In this document: positions 1 through 6,445 of the stretch, in pieces | Layout of the letters: every line of letters begins with the position of its first letter | How positions within the stretch are numbered: position 1 is the first letter of the stretch | Origin: Sulfuricurvum sp. IAE1 | GTDB taxonomy: Bacteria > Campylobacterota > Campylobacteria > Campylobacterales > Sulfurimonadaceae | Direction: 5' to 3' | DNA length: 9,521 nucleotides | Assembly: GCA_945867285.1 (NCBI GenBank) | Contig: CAMBHX010000059.1 | Span: forward strand, 1 to 9,521 | Position numbers and translations under genes: made by a program | Notes under the pieces: generated by a model | Seen by the model: the letters and a program-made list of their open reading frames with translations, nothing else | Told to the model about the DNA's origin: nothing | Database searches by the model: none

Positions 1-71
1 GAATATTATACATTCTTATTGCATAATAATCAAGTTTATTTATAATTTTTTTCTATTTGATGTTCAGTGGA
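1..71. other. Short AT-rich intergenic end after the secretin gene
   Basis: This is the only non-coding stretch of any length in the window. I see no GC-rich hairpin followed by a T run, so no convincing intrinsic terminator closes the operon here. The only dyad is a weak five-pair A/T stem (TTATT at 16-20 and AATAA at 25-29 with a four-base loop). The region overlaps a promoter-like element. The operon may therefore read through into the next gene, or stop further left. Confidence 0.5.
5..33 (-). promoter_or_regulatory. Putative sigma-70-type promoter reading left out of the window
   Basis: On the minus strand there is TTGATT at 33-28, a 17-base spacer, and a perfect TATAAT at 10-5. The -10 box matches the consensus fully, the -35 box matches four of six positions, and the spacing is ideal. 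It lies after the stop of the secretin gene and points to whatever gene follows to the left. The surrounding DNA is very AT-rich, so a chance match is possible. No gene is visible downstream inside the window. Confidence 0.4.
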
Positions 72-1757
72 TTATTTGTCTTCAAATTGGATGTGATTTT
101 TAGAAATCCACATTGGTTGCTCAACTTTTGTGCATAGATCCATTTTACAATCTTCTGTAATTTTAATCCATGTGGTACCCTCTATAGTTTTTGATTCACC
201 CATGGCAAAGCGGTGGCCTTTTAGCCATGTTCTGACAGGGGTACCATCTTTTGGTGAGAGACGGACATAGAGATATTTGCTGGTTACTTTTGCGTATTGC
301 GATGGGATTGGCTTGGTTGTAACAGCCGCAGGGGTGAGGGTGACAGTTTGCTCAATAGTTGTTGGGGATATCGGGATGATTGTTGTCTCAATGGTTGTTG
401 GAGTTAGGGGAGTATTTTTCTCTTCATAGATCACTTTTGCTTCTGTGCTCAAGTCATTACTATTTTGTCTTGAAATATTGTCGTCGATTATTTGTTTGTG
501 AAGTATTTTGGAGTCATTCATAAAGTTTTGATAAAAATCTCTGTCATCGATATTTTTGTTAGAATCAATGATTTCAGGCACTAAAAAAATGAGAAGATCA
601 TTAGCACGACTTGACTTAACGGTGCGTTTAAAAAGATGACCCAAGAAAGGTATATCACCTAAAAAAGGGACTTTTTCTTCTTGATCTATTATTTCGGTGT
701 GAAGACGACCCCCCAGTGCAATCACTTCACCATTTTTGGCAACAACATCGGTCGTAATATTTTTGGCGGTAAATGCAGGTACAAATATGTCTTGACCAAG
801 TTGTACCTGATGAGTAGGATCACTATCAAACTGACTGTCGGAAATATTGACTACGATTGACATATAACCATCTTTTTCTAGGAATTTAGGACGTATAGTG
901 AGTCTGAGACCGTATTCTTTTTCTTCCAAACTAATGGTGGGAAAATTAGCTGTGTTATAGGTTAGACCAATAGGAATATAGACTTCTCCACCAACATGAA
1001 AAGAGGAATTTTGATCTTCAGTACTTAAAAGCGCTGTGTCGTCGAGAATTTTTGCAACCCCTTTGGATTGTAAAAAATTTAAATTTGCCAAAAGAGAATT
1101 GCCCGTACTGGCAAAGGCTGAGGTTTGATCGAGTAAAAATCCACTAAATGTTGCATAGGTTTTTGCATTAGCATTTAAGGCGATTTTCCCTTTTTCACCA
1201 AAGTAATTCAGGCCGACTGCTCCGCCTAGCTCCTCAGCTCTGTCATTATTGATTGCTACAAGATAGAGTTTGGTTCGAACCATTTTTTCAACGTTTTTTG
1301 TTTTACTTAAATCCATTGTTTTGTTGGCATCAATACCTGCACTGACAAGTAAATCATAAATCCGTTTTTTTTGATGAGGATTTGAAAATGCCCCACCTAG
1401 AACCACCGAGCCATCACCAACTCGATAGAGTGTCATATCGGGTGCTACTGTATTGATCATTTTTTGGACAAAACCCAAGTTTTGATTGACGTAGACTTGA
1501 TAATTTTCAATCGTACCATCGTTGTAGTGGATGAGTAAAGAGGTGTTTCCACTTTTTTTCCCAAAAAGACGAAGTTTTTGATTGGATTTTAGACTCTCCG
1601 ACATGAGTGTTACTGTCAGTAAATCTTTGTTTCCAACAACAATTTGTGAAAAAGGTTTTTCAACGCTGAATACATTAAATTCATTTTCAAAAACAACGAT
1701 ATCTTTCCCTAAAAGAGAGATGGTAAGTGTGAGCAATAATGCAATTGCAATTTTCAT
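72..1757 (-). CDS. rcpA: RcpA/CpaC family outer-membrane secretin with C-terminal SH3-like domain
   Basis: Forms the outer-membrane channel through which the Tad (Flp) pilus leaves the cell. The 561-residue protein starts with a Sec signal peptide (residues 1-17 or so, lysine then a Leu-rich core). Residues about 20-92 look like the pilus-secretin N-terminal domain. Residues about 160-395 hold the secretin core, with the hallmark VPFLGDIPFLGHLF at 363-376 and a closing LLIFLVPEI strand at 388-396. After the core, where many family members end, there are about 165 more residues: a polar stretch, a Thr/Pro-rich linker (448-486) with the motif PTTIE twice, and an SH3b-like domain (about 488-557; YLYVRLSP, then VRTWLKGHRF, then TTWIKI) with Cys537 and Cys542. 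It is the last gene of the cluster. The start is supported by AAAGGA five bases upstream, inside the end of the previous gene, two bases away. Secretin identity is sure; SH3 assignment is from pattern only. Confidence 0.95.
   Translation of the reverse strand: MKIAIALLLTLTISLLGKDIVVFENEFNVFSVEKPFSQIVVGNKDLLTVTLMSESLKSNQKLRLFGKKSGNTSLLIHYNDGTIENYQVYVNQNLGFVQKMINTVAPDMTLYRVGDGSVVLGGAFSNPHQKKRIYDLLVSAGIDANKTMDLSKTKNVEKMVRTKLYLVAINNDRAEELGGAVGLNYFGEKGKIALNANAKTYATFSGFLLDQTSAFASTGNSLLANLNFLQSKGVAKILDDTALLSTEDQNSSFHVGGEVYIPIGLTYNTANFPTISLEEKEYGLRLTIRPKFLEKDGYMSIVVNISDSQFDSDPTHQVQLGQDIFVPAFTAKNITTDVVAKNGEVIALGGRLHTEIIDQEEKVPFLGDIPFLGHLFKRTVKSSRANDLLIFLVPEIIDSNKNIDDRDFYQNFMNDSKILHKQIIDDNISRQNSNDLSTEAKVIYEEKNTPLTPTTIETTIIPISPTTIEQTVTLTPAAVTTKPIPSQYAKVTSKYLYVRLSPKDGTPVRTWLKGHRFAMGESKTIEGTTWIKITEDCKMDLCTKVEQPMWISKNHIQFEDK
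351..404 (-). repeat. Short in-gene direct repeat coding for PTTIE twice
   Basis: Two 18-base copies (351-368 and 387-404) agree at 15 of 18 positions and are offset by 36 bases, exactly 12 codons. They encode the two PTTIE blocks of the Thr/Pro-rich linker between the secretin core and the SH3-like domain. This looks like a small in-frame duplication that lengthens the linker. Confidence 0.6.
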
Positions 1758-1759
1758 GG

Positions 1760-2203
1760 TTATCCTTTACATTCCAGTTTAAATGATCCATTTTGATCAC
1801 GATACGAATATGATGTTATGATTGAGCTGAGTTCTTTGGTTCCAAGGTGGTTAAACTTGTCATATTTTACGAGCGTTTCTATTCTCGTCTGACCAAAGGG
1901 CATATCTCCCTCGCGGGTAAATGTGACATTAGGCATGCTTGAAGGGCACATTGAGCCAATAAGTGTTTGTTCATCGACTGTCATTGAGGCCAAAAGAGTA
2001 GTTGTTGATGATAAATTTTCAGAGTTGTTGATTGCCGTAATCGCTCTGTGGCTCATTAGTTTTAGACGATTATCGATTTGCATCGCTGCCCAATAATCAA
2101 AAAGTAACGTGATAATAAACAAAGAGGTCGGTATGACAACGAGTATCATTGCCATGATTTGTGCAAATCCAAATCCTCGACGCCATTGTGGTTTATTTTT
2201 CAT
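1760..2203 (-). CDS. TadE-like minor pseudopilin
   Basis: Small inner-membrane or pilus-associated protein of 147 residues with the layout of the TadE/TadF family: a short basic leader ending in RRG (8-10), a hydrophobic helix (about 13-36) with a proline inside it, then a polar periplasmic domain of about 110 residues. Cleavage after Gly10 by a prepilin peptidase would leave Phe at +1, but the usual Glu at +5 is Gln15 (RRG, then FGFAQ). Cys86 and Cys145 could form one disulfide. I take the ATG at 2203 and not an upstream TTG at 2233, because the ATG gives the normal short leader. It overlaps the end of rcpC by 11 bases and has no clear Shine-Dalgarno site, so translational coupling is likely. 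The TadE family is probable from topology; TadF, or a minor pilin of another type, is possible. Confidence 0.75.
   Translation of the reverse strand: MKNKPQWRRGFGFAQIMAMILVVIPTSLFIITLLFDYWAAMQIDNRLKLMSHRAITAINNSENLSSTTTLLASMTVDEQTLIGSMCPSSMPNVTFTREGDMPFGQTRIETLVKYDKFNHLGTKELSSIITSYSYRDQNGSFKLECKG
1763..1768 (-). promoter_or_regulatory. Ribosome binding site of rcpA inside the upstream gene
   Basis: AAAGGA lies five bases before the rcpA ATG and within the last codons of the TadE-like gene, whose TAA stop sits in the spacer. The arrangement suggests that ribosomes finishing the pseudopilin can restart on the secretin. Confidence 0.75.
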
Positions 2204-3107
2204 ATGTAATAATCTGTGTTGGTGTTGATACAAGCTTTGGAAGAGGGGGAAGAACTGCAGTATTTCGTACTGGAGACTTTGGTTGTTTATGCACCACCTT
2301 TGGATGCATCATTCCCAGTTTCAGTGCATCATCGTGTGTTTGAGGATTTGATTTAACCATCCATAAATGCCCTTGATAACTATCACGTGGATTATGTACA
2401 CGATTATTGTTTAGTTCTTGTGCACGATAATACATTGAAAGCATACGAGAAATTTCGATAGGCGTCATGGTTAAAATAATTTCATCTGCTAATGCAGTGG
2501 AAGTAGCACCGGTTTTCTCATCGGTTGATGCCGATGAAATTTCAGATATTTTTTTACCCTCTTTCATAAAACCATTTACCTGGACATGCAATGCGATGTA
2601 GCGTGTGGAAAATTGAGGTCTTTCGCCACCCAAGACCGATATACCAATCAAGTCAATTTGATCTCCACTGTGCAAAGTAGTATCTGGATTTTTAAATAAG
2701 CTTAGAGGAACGCTGATGGTATCATTCAGGGTGTCTTGGACAAATTCTTCTGTAGTATTATTCTCTTTCTTGCCAATCGAGTTTATTTGAGAAGGGAGTT
2801 CTAGAGTCAATTTCTGGGCTCGAATAAGGTCGTTTTTACTAATTTCGACTTGAGCGTAATGCCCCAATACATCTTTCATCTCCAACGTATCTGTCCCGAT
2901 ATAGTTTTGTGGAAGCTCTCGTAATTCAATATCGGTTACATCGATTTTATGACCAATCCTGATGTCTTTTATTGCAATATAGCCTCGAGATGTTTCTAGC
3001 GCAGGATCAACATTTTTTTGCATATAGAGCATTATTGAAACAATAATAGCAAAGATAGTTAATGAGATTGATCCAATCACAATAAGAAAGTTTCGTTTTT
3101 TATTCAT
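2193..3107 (-). CDS. rcpC: RcpC/CpaB family Tad pilus assembly protein
   Basis: Periplasmic, inner-membrane-anchored protein of the Tad system, thought to link the inner-membrane platform to the secretin. The 304 residues comprise a basic start, one membrane anchor (about 7-29), a SAF-like domain (about 43-102; IAIKDIRIGHKIDVTDIE at its front is characteristic), and the RcpC beta-domain (about 130-225; ISVPLSLF, then HSGDQIDLIGI, a beta strand at 169-180, then LTMTPIEISRML). A Pro/Lys/His-rich, probably disordered tail runs from about 255 to the end and is longer than I expect for the family. AAGGA lies five bases before the ATG. There are 13 bases between the tadC stop and this start. Placement directly before a pseudopilin and the secretin fits the role. 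Family assignment is firm; the exact molecular role of CpaB/RcpC proteins is itself poorly settled. Confidence 0.92.
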   Translation of the reverse strand: MNKKRNFLIVIGSISLTIFAIIVSIMLYMQKNVDPALETSRGYIAIKDIRIGHKIDVTDIELRELPQNYIGTDTLEMKDVLGHYAQVEISKNDLIRAQKLTLELPSQINSIGKKENNTTEEFVQDTLNDTISVPLSLFKNPDTTLHSGDQIDLIGISVLGGERPQFSTRYIALHVQVNGFMKEGKKISEISSASTDEKTGATSTALADEIILTMTPIEISRMLSMYYRAQELNNNRVHNPRDSYQGHLWMVKSNPQTHDDALKLGMMHPKVVHKQPKSPVRNTAVLPPLPKLVSTPTQIITYEK

Positions 3108-3120
3108 AGGGTTCCTTGTG

Positions 3121-3954
3121 TTAAAATCCGCTCATTAAGCCGTCACCTGAGAGAGGAAAGGCGATCATGGCTATCATGGAGGGTAAGATAAATAAAAACA
3201 TGATTAGCGTCAAGTTAATATTCATCATGGCAGCTTTTTTTTCTATTTCAAGCATATCTTTTTCTTTGATTTCACGGGATTGATTCTCAAAAATGGTTTT
3301 CACTCCAATTCCTGTCTCTTCGGATAAACGCATAAAATTTACAATGGTTCCAATGGCTTCTGATCCTGTTCTTTGTACCAGATTTGTGTAGGCTACTTCA
3401 CTGCTGTATGTGACATAATCATTTTTAAACAATCGTGATTCTTCGAGCAAATCTTTTCGAATAACAGTGCTTCCGTCTTTGGTCACTTGATCGATTGCAT
3501 TATTGAGTCCTCCTCCCCCTTCGAGTATGATGATAAGCAAATCAATAAAAATAGATAGGTCCTCTTCTATCCGTTTTATTCGTTCTTTGATTTGTTCTTC
3601 GAGATAAAGTGGAGCTGTTCCGATGGCAACTCCTAATCCAATGAGTATGATTATGAGATTCATGAAAAAAGACATATCTAAAATTAGCGGGAGTAACCCT
3701 AACGTACTACCTCCGATTACTCCTGCAAGAGCGACTTCTAGCAACTCTTTTTGTGTGATTCCTGCTCGTGTTAATTTTAATCTTAGTGTTTTTTGAAATT
3801 GTGTTGTATCAACTTCAAGAATATTTTGTTGTTTAACATTAAAAACCGTATTGATCCATTTGTGAGATGTATAGCTAATGTAAGCATGATATGAAAATGC
3901 TCCAATTGCTACCAATAGTGCTGCCAAGGCAGTAATCATGAGAAAAGTATTCAT
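3121..3954 (-). CDS. tadC: TadC, inner-membrane platform protein
   Basis: Second of the two GspF-type (T2SSF domain) inner-membrane proteins that form the Tad pilus assembly platform and couple to the TadA motor. The 277 residues show an N-terminal membrane helix (about 4-26), a pair of close hydrophobic segments (74-93 and 96-117), the cytoplasmic helical T2SSF domain (about 125-240) with LIIILEGGGGLNNAID at 140-155 and SEETGIG at 211-217, and a last membrane helix (about 246-267) after the typical KKAAMMNINLTLIMF stretch. Its ATG shares the ATGA with the tadB stop (4-base overlap). AAGGA seven bases upstream, inside tadB, supports this start. Tight coupling with tadB fits proteins needed in equal amounts. 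Confidence 0.94.
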   Translation of the reverse strand: MNTFLMITALAALLVAIGAFSYHAYISYTSHKWINTVFNVKQQNILEVDTTQFQKTLRLKLTRAGITQKELLEVALAGVIGGSTLGLLPLILDMSFFMNLIIILIGLGVAIGTAPLYLEEQIKERIKRIEEDLSIFIDLLIIILEGGGGLNNAIDQVTKDGSTVIRKDLLEESRLFKNDYVTYSSEVAYTNLVQRTGSEAIGTIVNFMRLSEETGIGVKTIFENQSREIKEKDMLEIEKKAAMMNINLTLIMFLFILPSMIAMIAFPLSGDGLMSGF

Positions 3955-4892
3955 CCTTCAATCCTTGTGAGCCATCGGTTTACAGCTAAACCAAATACCA
4001 TCCAAAGACTAATGCCAAGCAATTGCCACCGTCCCCATTCTGAGCTCATAAAATATTCTGTTACTTTACCATTAAAATTCATATCAATCATAAAGTACAA
4101 GAGAATGTTTAACGATGCAACCACGTACGAACCTACTGTTGATTCCCGCGTCACTACATTGATTTTATCTTGCATTTTTTTTCTATAACGGAGGGTTTCT
4201 TCTACTTTTTCAAGTGTAGACGAGAAGTGACCACCGCTTTCTCGCCCAATTTTTACCGATAAAGAGAAAATTCTCAACTCTTTTGAATGGATAATTCGCC
4301 CCATATTTTCGAATGCTTCGACCTCTCCGATACGATTTTTTTCTTGAAAAAATTGCTCAAATAATTGACTGAAAAGTTTAGAATTTGATGTTTTTACTGC
4401 TTTATACAAAGCTTGTTCAAATCCAATACCATTACGCATCATTTTTACCAAAACAGAAATCGCAATGGTAAAAGATCGATTAAACTCAAGTTTTCGTTGT
4501 AGAATCTTCTCTTTTATAAACATCAAAACGAACATATAGGAAAAGAATATTCCCAAAACAAATCCAAACCAATGGTGTAAAAATAAGCTAAAAAGGGTTC
4601 CAAGAATAGCGAATAAAACCAAGTTTATAAAATAAAATAGAGTAATATTGATTTTAATTCCTGCCATCTCTAGAGTATGCTGGATTTTTATATTGAATTT
4701 TTTTGAATTAAGAAGACTTGATTGTTTGTCCAAGAAATCTTCGTCTTGAATTTTCCCTCCTGCAACAATTTTTTTTAATCGTAAAAGTCTTATATACTGA
4801 AGGTATTGCTGCGTGAACCAATAGAGTGTTATTGCGGCAAAAATAGATAATAAAAATAATACTGGATACATCATCGTAATAAGTTTGGCCAT
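3951..4892 (-). CDS. tadB: TadB, inner-membrane platform protein
   Basis: First GspF-type inner-membrane platform protein of the Tad pilus; with TadC it transmits force from the TadA ATPase to the growing pilus. The 313 residues show five hydrophobic segments (about 8-27, 82-103, 109-126, 252-269, 289-306) and a T2SSF domain between the third and fourth (about 135-245) with LVKMMRNGIGFEQAL (148-162), IGRESGGHFSSTLEK (215-229) and ETLRYRKKM, all typical of TadB. The start is uncertain. The ATG at 4892 overlaps tadA by 22 bases with only a weak AGAAAG before it. The ATG at 4874 would give the common ATGA overlap with the tadA stop and remove six residues, but has no visible Shine-Dalgarno site. 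Either way tadB is probably translated by coupling to tadA. Confidence 0.93.
   Translation of the reverse strand: MAKLITMMYPVLFLLSIFAAITLYWFTQQYLQYIRLLRLKKIVAGGKIQDEDFLDKQSSLLNSKKFNIKIQHTLEMAGIKINITLFYFINLVLFAILGTLFSLFLHHWFGFVLGIFFSYMFVLMFIKEKILQRKLEFNRSFTIAISVLVKMMRNGIGFEQALYKAVKTSNSKLFSQLFEQFFQEKNRIGEVEAFENMGRIIHSKELRIFSLSVKIGRESGGHFSSTLEKVEETLRYRKKMQDKINVVTRESTVGSYVVASLNILLYFMIDMNFNGKVTEYFMSSEWGRWQLLGISLWMVFGLAVNRWLTRIEG
3962..3966 (-). promoter_or_regulatory. Ribosome binding site of tadC within the end of tadB
   Basis: AAGGA lies seven bases before the tadC ATG and inside the last codons of tadB. With the ATGA start/stop overlap it is a classical coupled pair, which decides the tadC start. 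Confidence 0.75.
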
Positions 4893-6445
4893 CTTTCTAA
4901 GATATTTTTACCGTCTATAAAGGTGTTTTTTATAATTTCACTCATGTAGCTCTCTTCCCAACCACACATGCGAATAGGGTGAAATCGTTTAAGTTCATCA
5001 ATGATCATATCTTTAGTGACGATAAAATCGGGATCAAAAATTCTTTTTTCGATTTCAATTCCATGATGTACCATTTTATTGATGGAACGTACTGGGGAGC
5101 TGATAACATTGAAGCTGCCGCCTGAATCGGGAACGCCATTAGAGCTTATCGTACGTTTAAATTCAAATATATCAAGCATGGATACAACACCATTGTCTTC
5201 CATTCTTTTTTCAGGTTCTGAAATTTTTACAATACGACGTTTTCCATCTGGAAAACGGACGATTTGTATGACTAAATCAACTGCACTGATGATTTGGGAG
5301 CGTACAAAATTCATATTAGCACTAGGACGAGCTTCTAGGAACATGTTTTCGATACGGATTATTGCCTCTTTTGTATCATCAGCATGGACGGTTGTCATGG
5401 AGCCCGGATGACCTGTATTCATAGCGTTGAGCATAGTGACGATTTCTGGACCACGGCATTCTCCGACGATAATACGACGAGGGCTTGATCTCAATGCTGT
5501 TCGTAAGAGTTGTTCGATGGTAATAGCTCCTACCCCCTCTTCATTTTCGGTACGCGCTTCAAAGGAGCGAATACTATGGCAGGGCATTTGAGGTTTCATC
5601 TCTTTGGTATCTTCAATAGTCAAGAGTTGATCGCCTTCATCGATAAAACGGGTTATGGCATTAAGAAAGGTCGTCTTACCACTGGAGGTTCCGCCAGAGA
5701 TGACGATATTGAGCTTGCCTTGTACTGCTTTGAGTAAGAAGTATGCCATCTTTAAATCCATTTGTAATCCATCGAGCATAGTTTCAAAAAGGAGCGGTAT
5801 TTCACGAAACTTACGAATGGTGACGTATGAGCCTTGACGCCCCTCTTTGTCCAAGTTTGCTGCGACAGGTGGGATTTGGACTTCGATTCTCGAACCATCA
5901 GAAAGTTTTGCCGAAGCAATAGGATGTGCTTCATCGATTTTCCGATTAGATTCACTGAGCATTCGATTAATGATACGTCTAAGCTCTTCTTCGGAACGAA
6001 ATCGATACGGGGTCGAGATAGTTTGGCCGCCGTAAATGACATCAATGTAATCTTTGGTGTTGATTATAATATCATTGAGGTCATGTCCCGCATTTCGTAT
6101 AATTCCTGAAATTGGTCCATAATAAAAAAGATTATCAATAATGAATTCAATAATTTCGTGTTTAAGATTGAGTTTTGGAAGAGTATACTCAGCTATGTGA
6201 CGTGCTACAACTTCACGAATCATTTTTTCGGTTAACTGTACCTTTGGATTTAGTTTTTCCAAGAGTGAATCATATATTTGATATGCTAGTTTAAAATATT
6301 CCTCATGTTGATAGAGTAATGGAAAGCAAAATACCTGACAAGCTTGGAGATGAGTGTTGGTGTCATTATGTAGTTCATATCCATGTTCTATTACTAATGG
6401 TGCTACGTAATCTGTGTGACGTAGCATCTTTTCTTTTAGAGCCAT
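4871..6445 (-). CDS. tadA: TadA/CpaF family secretion motor ATPase
   Basis: Cytoplasmic hexameric ATPase (VirB11/PilT-like superfamily, CpaF branch) that powers Tad pilus assembly and possibly retraction by acting on TadB/TadC. Visible motifs in the 524 residues: an N-terminal helical and substrate-like domain with YYGPISGIIRN (108-118) and the CpaF-type stretch SDGSRIEVQIPPVA (182-195); Walker A GGTSSGKTT (251-259, Lys257); Asp box TIEDTKEM (276-283); Walker B RRIIVGE (323-329, Glu329); and the His-box region with GHPGSMTTVHADD (345-357). All catalytic parts look intact. A tail of about 95 residues follows the ATPase core (from about 430), which is longer than usual for the family. AAAGG seven bases before the ATG, inside the end of tadZ, supports the start; overlap with tadZ is 10 bases. 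Confidence 0.96.
   Translation of the reverse strand: MALKEKMLRHTDYVAPLVIEHGYELHNDTNTHLQACQVFCFPLLYQHEEYFKLAYQIYDSLLEKLNPKVQLTEKMIREVVARHIAEYTLPKLNLKHEIIEFIIDNLFYYGPISGIIRNAGHDLNDIIINTKDYIDVIYGGQTISTPYRFRSEEELRRIINRMLSESNRKIDEAHPIASAKLSDGSRIEVQIPPVAANLDKEGRQGSYVTIRKFREIPLLFETMLDGLQMDLKMAYFLLKAVQGKLNIVISGGTSSGKTTFLNAITRFIDEGDQLLTIEDTKEMKPQMPCHSIRSFEARTENEEGVGAITIEQLLRTALRSSPRRIIVGECRGPEIVTMLNAMNTGHPGSMTTVHADDTKEAIIRIENMFLEARPSANMNFVRSQIISAVDLVIQIVRFPDGKRRIVKISEPEKRMEDNGVVSMLDIFEFKRTISSNGVPDSGGSFNVISSPVRSINKMVHHGIEIEKRIFDPDFIVTKDMIIDELKRFHPIRMCGWEESYMSEIIKNTFIDGKNILERWPNLLR

Noticed and set aside
2204..2233. A TTG start at 2233 that would add ten residues to the TadE-like protein
   Set aside because: No Shine-Dalgarno site, a rare start codon, and deep overlap with rcpC; the ATG at 2203 gives the normal short basic leader ending in RRG.
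5079..5837. Plus-strand open frames opposite tadA (110, 75 and 60 codons)
   Set aside because: They lie antisense to a well-conserved ATPase gene, including its Walker motifs, and their products resemble no protein; they are by-products of the tadA codons.
5752..6045. A 97-codon minus-strand frame inside tadA
   Set aside because: Out of frame with clear tadA motifs on the same strand, and without a start signal.
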